Assembly (NCBI GenBank): GCA_943735955.1
Contig: OX030968.1
Coordinates: 5,800,221 to 5,864,220, forward strand
Source: Piscicola geometra
Taxonomy: Eukaryota; Annelida; Clitellata; Hirudinida; Piscicolidae
Reading direction: 5' to 3'
Length of the DNA stretch: 64,000 nucleotides
Position 1 is the first letter of the stretch, and the number at the start of each line of letters is the position of its first letter. The translations under genes were made by a program, and so were the position numbers. Below are positions 1-11,316 of the stretch, piece after piece. The notes under the pieces were generated by a model, which did no database searches, was not told where the DNA came from, and worked only from the letters and a program-made list of their open reading frames with translations.

Positions 1-49
1 GCATTTCTGAGTCTCAGCTTCGCCACTGCTCCCGTCTGCCATCAAGTTG

Positions 50-268
50 CCATGCATGCATCATTCATGTATCCATGCAAGCATCATTCATGTATCCATG
101 CATGCATCACTTAGGTATCCATGCATGCATTCATTCATGTATCCATGCATGCATTCATTCACGTATCCATGCAAACATTCATTCACGTATCCAGGCATGC
201 ATTCATTCACGTATCCATGCATGCATTCATTCATGTATCCATGCATTCATTCATTCATGTATCCATGC
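50..268. repeat. Minisatellite, ~20-bp unit, left part
   Basis: Tandem units of about 20 bp built on CATGCATTCATTCATGTATC, with some shorter units at the left edge. The array resumes at 1847 after a transposon insertion. Short open frames here (Ile/His/Ser repeats) are by-products of the array and not genes. Confidence 0.9.
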
Positions 269-1846
269 TAGAGGTCGGACCGAGTACCTGATCCGACCGG
301 GTACCCGCGGGTACCTACGGGACTCCCGCGGGAACGGGAATGAAAATTAGTTTCGGGACAAGAAAAGTTGGGAACCGGGAATAGGTTTTCGGGACGGGAA
401 CGGGAATCAACATTCAAATCGTGAATGAAAAAAACGGGAACGGGAAAAACCGGGAACGGGAATCAACTTTTAAATCAGGAACGGGAAAACGGGAATAACA
501 GTTATTGGGAGTGGATTCTTTAACAATTCTTCTTCACCAAACTCTTAAGTATGGTAATCTCTATTTCATCGATACTCCGTACTTGAAATAAGTATTAAAT
601 GCAATGGAAATGTCTAACGAAGCCACCATTGCGTTGTCAATGCCAAAATATCCAACGTTGTTATGGCGAGTCAAAATATTAGGGAGATTAGAATTTATGG
701 GTTAGGATGAAGACTTTTCAGATGAAATCAAACTGGTCAGTTATTTTATTTTAATTTTTTAAATTCATACTTTGAATTTGAATTATTAATTTCCAGTTGA
801 TTGCTCAGTTGATCATTTCGACAAAAGAAAAGATGCCCATTGATCTTATTCATATGGCAGCATGTATAAAAGAATAATAATAATAATAATAATTATAAGA
901 ATAATTTGAAAGAGTTTTGGATTTAAAAAAATAAATAAAAAGATTTTCCTTAGAGAAAATTTAATTCCATTACAGCCAGACCAAGCTTCAGAGCCGTTAA
1001 GAAAAAAAACAAAGGATGGTTATTTAGACCTATTATGTTTTTATAACGTAATAATTATAATACAATTTTCATACTATTAAATGATACGAATGATTTTATT
1101 TGTCAAATTGTGTTGTCAAATAACATATTTTTAACATTGCTGAGGAATTAATAATAATGAACGAGAGAAAAAATTCAGAAGATGAATTGAACAAATATTC
1201 ACAATTACGTTCCACCATAATTGAATATTATAAAAATGTTTAATTTATTAGAGTAAAATGAAAAATTTTCCAATACTACAAGAAGAAGCCAAAACTTTGT
1301 TTAGTATAAGGTATAGAAGTTGCAGGTAGACTGTATACCTGCAAGTTCTATTCATGTGAACGGAATTTTTCAACACGTGGTCGTTTAACTTCAGACCCAA
1401 GATCACCTTATTTGAAAGCTAAAACTATTGACGGTTTAACCCGTGTGAATAGCAATAAAGACTTGATTGAATTACTCAAAAACAAGGACTAACTACAATA
1501 CTTTCATTTCAATATATATTTGAAATTTAAATCGTGTTTTTTTATTTTTTTTAATTAAATATTTTCTGACTTCCAAAAAATAAACTTTATGAAATGTAAA
1601 GAAAAGACTAGCAAGTTTGGGACCGGTGAAAACGGAAGAAAAAAAAACAAAACATTTTTTTTTGGAAATGGGTCGGGCTTGGGTCAAAAAGTTTCGGGAA
1701 AGGGTCGAGACTGGGAACCGAGTTGCGGGAACGGGACGGGACGGGAATCGAAATTCTGATGGTTCATCGGGAACGGAACGAGACGGGAAAAAATTTCTGT
1801 AACGGGATGGGACCGGGAATGAAAAATCGTTCATGTCTGACTTCTA
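269..1846 (+). mobile_element. hAT element, family B (GGTCGGAC ends), decayed
   Basis: The ends are inverted: TAGAGGTCGGAC on the left and a degraded TGTCTGACTTCTA on the right. The element is flanked by the 8-bp direct repeat ATCCATGC (261-268 and 1847-1854), which is the hAT-type target duplication. Near the ends are many copies of a CGGGAACGGGAA motif. Around 1290-1490 a decayed frame resembles the hAT C-terminal dimerisation domain (conserved sense: CERxFSTxGRLTSDPRS, then a Leu-rich tail), interrupted by a small insertion. The rest of the transposase is gone, so this is a non-autonomous or dead copy. Sister copies are at 28843-31638 and 60717-62232. Confidence 0.85.
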
Positions 1847-1968
1847 ATCCATGCATGCATTCATACATGTATCTATGCATGCATTCATTTATGTATCCAT
1901 GCATGCATTCATTCATGTATCTATGCATGCATTCATTCATGTATCCATGCATGGATTCATTCATGTAG
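1847..1968. repeat. Minisatellite, ~20-bp unit, right part
   Basis: Continuation of the array at 50-268 (units such as CATGCATTCATTCATGTATC), displaced by the hAT insertion. The region 1970-2370 that follows is AT-rich sequence in which I see no feature. Confidence 0.9.
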
Positions 1969-2369
1969 TGCATCATCTAATAAATAATAATAAAATAGAA
2001 ATTATACTCCTTCGGATGTGAGGAAAAAACAACAAAACATTATCTCTCAGCTTTTAAACTATTCTTCTAGAAATCAGTTTTTCAATTATTATAATTGAGC
2101 GAGGCAACTTTCAGAAACGAAACCAACATACAAATGTGCTTAGAAGACGGATGCATGAATAGAATATTTATATAAATTATTTTATACATCCCATAGCCGT
2201 AAGTGAGCTCGTTCCTTCTTGAGCAGCCTCCGCCTATATGCAAAAGCATTAGTTTACTCTTTGTTAGTGGTTCAAAAGCTAAGTGATCTTGCAGCCTTAT
2301 TTGACCATCGTTAACAAATATATTGTGCTTGCTTGTGAAAAAACAGCATGACAGTATCATGAAAGAACT

Positions 2370-2488
2370 TTGAGTTTCGGGAACGGGACGGGACGAGAAT
2401 CAAAATTCTGATGACCAGCAGGAACGGGAAAAATATTTCGGGACTCGGACGGGAATGGGAATAAAAAATGGTTTCTGTCCGACTTCTA
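2370..2488 (+). mobile_element. hAT family B, right-end fragment
   Basis: This stretch matches the last ~120 bp of the family B elements: CGGGAACGGGACGGGA motifs, then the terminal GTCCGACTTCTA. No left end is visible within about 1 kb other than that of the neighbouring full copy, so it is taken as a truncated copy. Confidence 0.7.
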
Positions 2489-2528
2489 ATACATACATTA
2501 ATACATCCATCCATCCAACTTTACATGT

Positions 2529-3172
2529 AGTGGAAACCGGGGCAAGATGACGAACCGGAAAAGATGACGAATGATTATACTTTTAGTTTTTCACTAGTTA
2601 AGAGCATGAAACAAACACTACTGGCTCTCCTACCTCCCTTTCGTTAATTAATAGTATGCAAACGCTGAAATCACTATTTTTGTTTAAGTTGTGAAGCTTT
2701 GATTGTTTTGCTTGGGTCACGTTTATGCACGTTTAAACAAGCTCTGCTGCAAAAATAGGTGACATATTTCGTTTGAAAAATTATTTATTAGTAGTTTATT
2801 TATGATACTACCTATTCACATGAATAGTTGTCAATTAGTTGACTTCATACATGGCAATAAAAACGAAAAATCGGGGCAAGATGGCATGCTTGTCGTCTTG
2901 ACTCGTTTTTCAGAATTTCGAAAATAATTATGATTATGATATTGGAGCTTTTGTGCTGCTTAATTATTGAATTATTATAAATTAAGAAATTACAGCTAAA
3001 AATTAATGCTGTAAATTATAAATATTTACGGATGTATAGATTTCATCCTATTTTCATGATATTACAATTTTATTTGTTTTATTTGATATTTTTAACCATG
3101 TAAAATATTCAAAAGATTAAAATTTTAGACTTTTTTCAGTGTTGTCATCTTGCCCGGTACTGGGACAAGATT
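2529..3172. mobile_element. MITE with CCGGGGCAAGATGAC termini
   Basis: The left end reads ACCGGGGCAAGATGAC and the right end is its approximate reverse complement (GTCATCTTGCCCGGT), about 640 bp apart. The interior is AT-rich and non-coding. A further CGGGGCAAGATGG motif lies inside at about 2873. I cannot name the superfamily or define the target duplication. Confidence 0.55.
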
Positions 3173-3261
3173 AAAATTTGGTAGATTTGTAGAAAAATGA
3201 AATTATTCCTTAGTTATATTTATTTTTAAAAGTAAATGTTGTTATATTTATTAGAATACAA

Positions 3262-3330
3262 GACAATACAACGACGAGTGTTATTAATGTGGCGTAAACC
3301 CGGACGGGCTTCAAGACCACTTAGTTAGGA
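3262..3330 (-). repeat. Dispersed retroposon tail motif (copy 1)
   Basis: The sequence reads CAACGACGAGTGTTATTAAT then GTGGCGTAAACCCGGACGGG and CTTCAAGACCACTTAG. The same ~60 bp occurs at 19340-19395, 22172-22198 joined to 28297-28345, 49741-49805 and 53485-53530. At 19 kb it forms the 3' part of a tRNA-headed SINE, so this copy is read as a SINE 3' end on the minus strand. Confidence 0.65.
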
Positions 3331-3339
3331 AAAATTTGA

Positions 3340-3770
3340 TAATAATATTAATAATCATAGGTGAATAAATTGTAAGTATAGGTAAAGTTAATTATTGAAA
3401 TTTCTATATATATCGAATTTTTTTTTAATAAACAAAATAATTTTTTTTAAACGTTGAAGCTGAAATAATAAAAACAATAAATCTAAGATAAAATAATATA
3501 TCTATATTATATTATTATTATGATTTATTTTACAATTATTATTGATCCTATATATATATATATATATAATATTATTATTATTATTAATTATTTTACAATT
3601 ATTATTGACCATTAGTATAAATATATAAACAAGATGAAATTGGGAAGCAAGAAATTGATGAATGGAAAATGAGCAGTAAATTTGTTAGTTATTGTAATCG
3701 GTCGAACAAGTACGTTTTCAGGGAACGGCTGAATGTCGCGGTCGAGCTCGGGGATTTGAGTCTACTGGGA
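3340..3770. other. AT-rich spacer
   Basis: Low-complexity AT-rich DNA with a short (TA)n run near 3550-3570 and ATT/ATA trinucleotide runs. I see no gene. Confidence 0.6.
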
Positions 3771-3773
3771 AGA

Positions 3774-4390
3774 CTAATCCAAAGAGTCGGCGCTGCAACA
3801 AAAAAGCTCCTTGCACCTGCATACTTGAGTTTGTAGCTCTGTGGAACTACATTTCATGACAATACTACTCGACAAATAATCTGGGCACTCATTAGACAGA
3901 CACTTGTGCATTAACAAGATGTTTTTGTATTCAATTCTGTTTTCAACACGAAGCCAGTGGAGCTCCTTGAGAACAAGGCTGATGTGATCATACTTTCTAG
4001 CATCTGTTATGAGCCTAGCTGTAGTGTTGATTACAGACTGAATTTTCTGCAGCTGCTTCATTGGCAACCCAGTAAGAATGATATTGCCATAGTCAATTCG
4101 ACTGAGAACCAAAGCAGAAGCCAATGTTCTCAGTGAGTCCTTGGTCAATAACCATCTTAGGGATCGTATTTGGCGTAAAGAAGCAAAGCAGGCTTGAGTC
4201 ATCTTGTTGATGTGTGTCGTCATGGTGAGGTCTTTGTCAAGATAAACTCCTAGGTTTCTGACACTATCGGAAGGAATTATCTCGTTCTGACAAATGCGAA
4301 CTGGATCTTTGGGAGTGTGAGTAGAGTTTCGACGGGATGAGAGCCAGATAACTTCAGTTTTGCTAGAGTTAATTAGAACAAATGAATTGC
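3774..4390 (-). mobile_element. LINE fragment (non-LTR reverse transcriptase, C-terminal part)
   Basis: A minus-strand frame of 149 codons (4223-3774) carries the region downstream of the reverse transcriptase catalytic core common in CR1/Jockey-like elements: [14 protein letters not shown], then a KIQSVINTTARLITDARK stretch and LHWLRVENRIEYK. Related minus-strand sequence continues up to about 4390. The 5' coding part is missing, so it is 5'-truncated and dead. Confidence 0.8.
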
Positions 4391-4405
4391 TTAAATCGGA
4401 TCATA

Positions 4406-4652
4406 TTTTTTTTTTCTATATCGTTCACAGCCTGACAGACGCATGCCATGTTACAATGGTTCGGAGAACCATGGTTCTTATGCGCCAAAGACGCGACTCT
4501 ACACGACGTAAACATCTCTCAATGCATACGTCGCAAACACCGCATCATATACACTAGGTATATGATAGTTCACGGTTGCTTGTCAGGGATTCGAACAGGC
4601 AACCTTTGAGTTGCAAGTCCAACGTCTACCATCTAAGCCATCTCCGCTTCCC
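4406..4652 (-). mobile_element. tRNA-headed SINE, family 1
   Basis: On the minus strand a tRNA-like head (GCGGAGATGGCTTAGATGGT, then box B GTTCGAATCC with a stem for a loop carrying GCA) is followed by a ~170-bp body and an A-rich tail (the T run at 4406-4415). Three other copies are at 20988-21233, 38623-38867 and 46381-46628. The tRNA part lies in a repeat and is not a functional tRNA gene. Confidence 0.85.
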
Positions 4653-4852
4653 AATATTAAATAATCTAACACCACAGAGTTAGGTAGTTAAGGAGCGGAG
4701 TTTGAAGATTTTTTATAAACTAAAAGTAAATGGTAAAAATAACGCTAACCCTAAAGCTCCACCCCTTAACTATGTAAATCCACCCAAAATTTGGTGGTGT
4801 TTGATTATTTAATATGGTCCCCTAAATCTACACAATGTCTGTAACATATCCA

Positions 4853-5000
4853 CTCATCCATGCATGCATTCATCCATGCATCCATCCATCAATGCATCCA
4901 TCCATGCATCCATCCATCCATCCATCCATCCATCCATGCATCCATGCATGCATCCATGCATCCACCCATGCATCCATCCATGCATCCGTCCATGTAACCA
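4853..5000. repeat. CATC/CATG-rich minisatellite
   Basis: Irregular tandem CATCCATC and CATGCATC units, directly adjoining the 3' side of the minus-strand exon at 5434-5008. Confidence 0.85.
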
Positions 5001-5007
5001 TCTCAAC

Positions 5008-5434
5008 CTTCTTATCCACTTGCTCATCCAAGAACTTCATGTACTTTTTCATCATCTCCTTGCCTCCATCCCTCTTCATCATCCCATTGCTCTTGTCTTT
5101 TGAATCGCTTCTCTTTCTTGCATGTGCCTTATTCTCATTATTATTATTATATTTATTATTATTATTGTTATTACTATTATTCATATCGTTATTATTTTTC
5201 ATAGTGTTATTATTACTTTTGTTATCATTGAGATCTTTTTTGAGATCATCAACTCCTTTTTCCCTCCTTTTCCTTCCCCCACCATCATCATCATCACCAC
5301 CACCATTCAAATGTTCTCCGCTCAAATAGTCGCCGAAGACTGCCTCAAACATTGTCACTTCCTTTCTCAACTCGTCTGCCCTCTCTTCCTCCGCCATTCT
5401 CGACGCCTTTGGGGTTCCATGACGTTTTGGTGAG
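5008..5434 (-). CDS. Exon of an unidentified Asn/Asp-rich coiled-coil protein
   Basis: On the minus strand an open frame reads from a possible acceptor (CTCGGAG, exon from 5434) or from an in-frame ATG at 5397. It encodes [20 protein letters not shown], then [11 protein letters not shown], a Gly/Asp run, a basic stretch, a long Asn-rich tract, and [14 protein letters not shown]. It ends at a possible donor (AAG|GTTGAG at 5008/5007), where the tandem repeat begins. The charged, non-repetitive ends look like genuine coding sequence, while the Asn tract is an (AAT)n-type microsatellite that stays in frame. It may be the 3' part of the gene at 10112-8965, but the phase does not join directly, so at least one exon would be missing. 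The family is not recognised. Confidence 0.45.
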
Positions 5435-6363
5435 CTCCGAGACAAGCAAGCATCTGTTAGGTGCCCCGACACAGACAAGCATCTCTTAGGTGCTCCGACA
5501 CAGGCAAGCATCTCTTAGGTGCTCCGAGACAGGCAAGCATCTCTTAGGTGCTCCGACACAGACAAGCATCTCTTAGGTGCCCCGACACAGGCAAGCATCT
5601 CTTAGGTGCCCCGACACAGACAAGCATCTCTTAGGTGCTCCGAGACAGGCAAGCATCTCTTAGGTGCTCCGACACAGGCAAGCATCTCTTAGGTGCTCCG
5701 ACACAGGCAAGCATCTCTTAGGTGCTCCGACACAGACAAGCATCTCTTAGGTGCTCCGAGACAGGCAAGCATCTCTTAGGTGCCTCAACACAAGCAAGCA
5801 TCTCTTAGGTGCTCCGACACAGGCAAGCATCTCTTAGGTGCTCCGAGACAAGCAAGCATCTGTTAGGTGCCTCGACACAGGCAAGCATCTCTTAGGTGCC
5901 CCGACACAGGCAAGCATCTCTTAGGTGCTCCGACACAGGCAAGCATCTCTTAGGTGCTCCGAGACAAGCAAGCATCTGTTAGGTGCTCCGAGACAAGCAA
6001 GCATCTGTTAGGTGCCTCGACACAGGCAAGCATCTCTTAGGTGCCCCGACACAGGCAAGCATCTCTTAGGTGCTCCGACACAGGCAAGCATCTCTTAGGT
6101 GCCCCGACACAGGCAAGCATCTCTTAGGTGCTCCGAGACAGGCAAGCATTTTTTAGGTGCTCCGACACAGACAAGCATCTCTTAGGTGCTCCGAGACAGG
6201 CAAGCATTTTTTAGGTGCTCCGACACAGACAAGCATCTCTTAGGTGCTCCGAGACAGGCAAGCATTTTTTAGGTGCCCTGACACAGACAAGCATCTCTTA
6301 GGTGCTCCGACACAGGCAAGCATCTCTTAGGTGCTCCGACACAGGCAAGCATCTCTTAGGTGC
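5435..6363. repeat. 29-bp minisatellite, ~32 copies
   Basis: Unit AAGCATCTCTTAGGTGCTCC + GACACAGGC (29 bp) with recurrent variants (GAGACAGGC, GACACAGAC, CATTTTTT, GTGCCCC). Related variants recur in blocks, for example the CATTTTTT units at about 6148, 6206 and 6264, which suggests multi-unit duplications. The array directly abuts the presumed acceptor of the minus-strand exon at 5434. Confidence 0.95.
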
Positions 6364-6462
6364 GATACAACCCCAAGTTGAAAGTGTTTTCTAATTCTTG
6401 AAATTGTAACAAATTATGAAAGACTAAAGTACACAACTTTTATATTCTATATAGTTTATATA

Positions 6463-8450
6463 GTTGGAGCTATTCAACGATTAAAAATTGTAATAAGAGT
6501 TAATCGATCGATTAACAATTTAAAGATTAGAAATTACGAGGTTTTAGCAAAACTTGCTTTTAGATTAATCCAAATTTAAAAGATATAAAAAAATGCATCA
6601 AAGATCTAAAACGTAATTGACAAGCATTTGAGCAAGTTATTCAATCAGACAAGCTTGTCCACATTATTTGGATCTAAAGAAGCTCTTTCCTTGCTAACTT
6701 TGTGCGTTTAAAGCTAAATCGACGTTCACATGGAACTGTACTTGCAGAAGTTCGCAAAAGCCGAATTCTCTGTTCATGTTATTTATCATTTAAATGGGAA
6801 TTAATTTTATCAATAAATTTTGATTGAACTTCAATAGTTTTAGAACAAAAATAATTAAAAAACGATTTCATACTAATGTTAGAGCAACCCTAATCGAAGT
6901 TAAAACTTGTTCATTTAAAAAATTGAAATGCTTAAATTGTAGATTTTTATTTATTGATTTTAAATACGTTAACCAAATTTTTTTTTTTTTTAAAGTTATA
7001 CCTACTTTAAAATGTAAAAAGAGCACATTTTTGTGCCGTTTTTACGTCATAATCTATAAGCAATTCACGGCCCCCTCACAAGACAGAAATATTTTTTGTG
7101 TGTCATAACTTTTGCTTTTTTTCTATTGTTAAAAACCACTAGTTTTATTTAATTTGATATAAGGAATCAGAATTAAAAGTTAAAAGAATAATATCTTTAA
7201 AAATGATAAAGTTATTAACATTTTAAAAGCTTCATTTATGGAAGAAATCAACTTTTACTTAGTTTATTCTTGTTAATTATTATTTATTTATGTAAACTTT
7301 AAAATAATTAGCTATTTGTTTTTGAGGAATCTAAAATTAAAGTAAGTCAGCCCTACAATGTTCTCAAGGAATTAAAAAAACTGTTTAAATACGTTGATTC
7401 AATGTGCAAAAGCAGAAACTAATATTTAATCAATAGTTCAATCAACAAAAAATGTGGCATTATACCTACCATACAGTTTTTTAATAGTTTCATGTTCTTC
7501 AATAAATAAATGTCTTTTAGAGTTAAGGGTTTTATTTTACATAAAATAAATTTTTTTCGAGACATTCTGTTTTTCTTCTCTTGCTGGCCATTGATAATAA
7601 CCAGGTTTCTTGGACGGATTAAGAAACTTCACAACTGCATTTTCTTCGTCTATAATTTTTTCCACATTTTTCATTGAATAAATACTAGCACTACCCTTTT
7701 GCTTAAAGAATTTTGTTGTTGTAATAATCTAGTTTTAATATTTTGACATGAGATGCCAAGGGCTTCACACATAGGACCAGGGAAAGTCATTGTTAAAAGG
7801 CCTGTATGTAAAATTATGAAGTCTAAAAATGGATAAAAAAGAGTAAATGATTAAACAGAATTTTATTGAGTATAACTTATATTTTTTCAATAATTTTCTT
7901 AAATAAAAACTATCTTTTTTGATTTCCGAATAACTAAATTAAAAGCTTTGCCTCGAGTTTTCTGGCTTTTCACCTAATATTTATTCAACTTGAGAAAATA
8001 TAATGATAGATTATTTAAAGACGAATCTAATTTTGTATAATTCAATATTATACGTAATTTCTTTAGTTAGACGAATTAAGAAATAAAGCACTACGTATAA
8101 AAAGTAGCAGCCGCAAAGTTATAGCTTTTTAATGTTAAGCTAGATTCAAAGGATATTTTGATTAAAATCTATTTATTTGAAAGCTTACATAATATACATT
8201 AATTGATAAAATAATAATTTGAAAGATGATAAAACTGTCTTTCATGCACTTGCTTTTTTATTTCGATAGAAAAACGCATAATTTAAATTTTAAGACTTTT
8301 CTATGATAGTACTGTTTTGCTCATTAGCATAAGCCGATTGGGGTTGCTAAATGTTAAATTAGCTGATACCACATTGCGTTGAAACACGATTAACTTTCGA
8401 TTAAAACTTTAATTACCTCAATTAATTTTTTTATCTGCAAACTTTTTTAG
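6463..8450 (-). mobile_element. Decayed hAT element, family D (GTTAATCG)
   Basis: Around 6640-6760 the minus strand matches the hAT dimerisation domain copy found at 29450-29580: a SASTVPCERRFSF-like start, then LARKE and DPNNVDKLV-like residues, with stops. Flanks carry GATTAAC/GTTAATCG motifs typical of this family's ends (6470-6530 and 8380-8420). The boundaries are approximate. No intact transposase frame remains; the interval is otherwise AT-rich, and the 94-codon frame at 6824-7108 shows no recognisable domain. Confidence 0.5.
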
Positions 8451-8964
8451 CCTACGACAAAGAAGGTTGTGTGATTTTGTATAAGAACTCACTAGGATCC
8501 TATTCACAACTTTAGAAATACTTCAAGCATTCATTAAAAATAAACCTGACACATGGAACTGCGACGAGGATTATGTTGTTGGTCAAAGAAGTGCTAACCA
8601 ATCATCGAATTAGTCAAGAATTATTTCCCATAATTAATAATCGATGAAAGTGAGCAAAAGATGGACCAGCAAAAACAGATTATAAAACAAAGTTGTAAGA
8701 AAAAAAATCGACTCTAATATTTAAGACTACACTCTGAGGCTCAAGCTGTGGAGGAGAAGCAAAGGGTACTTCAAAATGTAATTTGTATACCTCTTGAAAG
8801 TGACCATGAGTTCAAAATATAAGTTTTGGAAAACTTCAATGATTTCATTTGCTGTTCATTCTTTTGATTTAGAAGTTTAGCAGAATCCAATGACACAACC
8901 ATTCATTCTAGCTGGAAGCGTTTGTGATGACGTCATGACGTTCATGCAAAAGTGAAAGTCATAC

Positions 8965-10112
8965 CGGCACCAAGACGCCCACTTCGATAGGTGTCACCTA
9001 GGCACAGTATGTCGTCCTCAGCCTTCTGAAACTCACCCAATCATTTTTGCCCCTGCATGAACGCATTAAGTTTTTTAAAAACTGAGCCAAAAATTAATAT
9101 TTTCCACACTGATTTCTCTTCAAAATTCTGCCTACTGCAAACATTCTCCATAATTTATCTTTTTTCCTCGATAATATTCATTATTGAATTTGCATTAAAA
9201 AAATCGAAATTTAATTTAATAAAAGTTTTATTATAATAATTTTTATAGAATTTTCATTTACAGATTCTTGATTGAGGCAAAAAGTGAAATTTTCTAGATT
9301 GCCCAGGTTCGTTTCTCACGGATGCAGAAATATTAGTTATATTCCATCACGATGCCCTCCAACCTGTAAGTGCTCCAGAGCTTTCTCGTGCACCTCTCTT
9401 AAACTCCTTCTCTTTCTTGCCATCACCTCACTTTGCCAATCCAGTATGGTCTTCTTCTGGTGCAGAGACAACCTCAGCATCCTCTCGTCCGCACTGCCTC
9501 GAGACCTCGGCCAACGCTGAGATAAGGTGCCTGTCTATTCTTAATGAAAAATTTTTAGCAATAATTGCAAGTAAAAAAATCATCATCATCAAAGAAAATA
9601 TTTATCATAGCCGCGTAAGAGCCAATAAGTGTCGTTGAAACAATGCTTTTGATGCTGCAATTTATCATTATGCGAATCTACAATGTAAGAAAGCAACTAA
9701 TAAAACTCTGTGGCTTGACCACTTTTCTGGAGCCCGCATCACTGGCCACATCCTCGCTGCATATCTGGAAGTTCGATTTGTTCGACAAGGAGATCTTCTT
9801 GGCGGTGTTAGTGCTACTCAGTTCGCTCAGATAGTCTTCCCACATGCTCACTTCCATCCGCACTACGTCCGTTTTTTCCCTGTGAAGAAGAGCTTTTTGG
9901 GGCTTTCAAGTGCATAAATAACACAATTAATTAATAGGAATAGGACAAACATTCATTGAAAAAATTGGTAAAAATATATTTTTGAAGTTAGCACTTAATG
10001 ACCTCGTTTTCTGCAACAGCACCCTGAGCCTCTTCTCGTCCACCTCCTGCACGTTCTCCTCACACTCACTCAGCGCACTCGTCTCCACACTACAGCCTTC
10101 CAAATCTAGCAT
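8965..10112 (-). CDS. Unidentified coiled-coil protein, four exons
   Basis: Four minus-strand exons join in frame: 10112-10003 (ATG; MLDLEGCSVETSALSECEEN, ends LLQKT), 9879-9720 (EKTDVVRMEVSMWEDYLSEL, then a Ser/Lys/Asn-rich stretch), 9516-9364 (MLRLSLHQKKTILDWQSEV, then a basic heptad-like helix ending EHLQ) and 9025-8965 (KAEDDILCLGDTYRSGRLGA). Splice sites: donor AG|GTCATT to acceptor TTCACAG; weak donor GTG|GTCAAG to TTATCTCAG; CAG|GTTGGA to AGTTTCAG; then G|GTATGA. Exon 3 is open only in the phase used. The predicted protein is helical and charged, with no catalytic motif I recognise. The gene may begin at 10112 and continue to an exon at 5434-5008, with the missing part hidden in the hAT-bearing intron. 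Confidence 0.55.
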
Positions 10113-10149
10113 TCTTGCACTACTACTTCCACTTCTACAACTTCTATTG

Positions 10150-11310
10150 TCATAAATTTAAATAATTAAATTATTTATTTCAATTAATATTGATAATAAA
10201 CGCTCAATTAAAATTTTCCCACGATATGACAATCTTTGTAAAGTCAAATCAACACCATGAAGCAGCTGAAGTCAGTCAATACAAAGGTGATCGTTGCCTA
10301 GACGACGATGTTAGTTTCAAAGAAATGAAAAACAGCGCTTCACTTTTGAGTTCGGAGGATGTCTAACTGCTGAGATGCCTTCTGGGTGCATTCCTTAGAG
10401 GTTGTGAAGCACAAACTCAAAAAGATAAACGAAGTCTTCGTGATACTGCAAAAAACCATGTTTAAGGCAAACCCCGTATTTAAATGCCAAAAATAGAAAT
10501 AAAGTTTAGTTTAGAGAGTTAAAAACCACACAGATCTTTTGAACTCTATAATGGTTTTTTATTGAGAAAAAAAAATAATAATCAAAAAAAATGGAAAAAA
10601 ATTAATAAATAAACATTTATATACGCACATGCATACACACATATGGGTTAATCCAGAATCGATTACATACTTACGGTTTGCTGTGTCTTACTTGTTTTTC
10701 AAAAGAATGGAAAATCGTATCAAAGATGGGATGCAATTTTTTTAGAGAAAAGGAATATACAAATATTATCCATGTAAAATTTTTAGAAAAAATATTACTA
10801 TATTATACTTTCTAGCTATTCAAAAGTTAAAAATAGCCTAAAAACGCATGTCTTAAATTTGCTAACAGATCTTTAATATTAAATATTTAAGTTTATGTAA
10901 TAGTTAATTCTATCCGGTTTGATTTATTCAGTCTTAGGCTTATTCAAAAACGTGGTTTTGCTTCTCTCAACTTTAAAAAACATTATTTTGTATCAACTTT
11001 CGGCTATTTTTTTCACAATTTCTCACTTCTGATGAAAACGTTTTTTTCCGGCTGATCATTGTGATTTATTAAGAAAAAGTGAGTACTAAACTTCAATTTT
11101 TTTCTATTAATACAGTTCATGAGTATAGGAAGGTGACTTTATAATATCAGGCTCTTATATTTCTTTTTTATAGAACAATATCAACATATCATATCATGCA
11201 TACCCTGGCGTTAGCACACAATGTCCCGATTCTCATAATGAGAGTCGAGACATGAAAACATTATTATAAACTTCTTGATAATATAGTTTTGTTCCAATAC
11301 TATTATCTAT
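10150..11310. other. Spacer without a recognised gene
   Basis: AT-rich. A 46-codon plus-strand frame at 10226-10366 (starts MTIFVKSNQHHEAAEVSQYK) lies next to the 5' end of the minus-strand gene. It has no recognised domain and could be chance. The rest shows nothing. Confidence 0.4.
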
Positions 11311-11316
11311 TTTAGA

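Noticed and set aside
5435..6363. 29-bp repeats as a CRISPR array
   Set aside because: Contiguous units without spacers, in a eukaryotic setting; a minisatellite.
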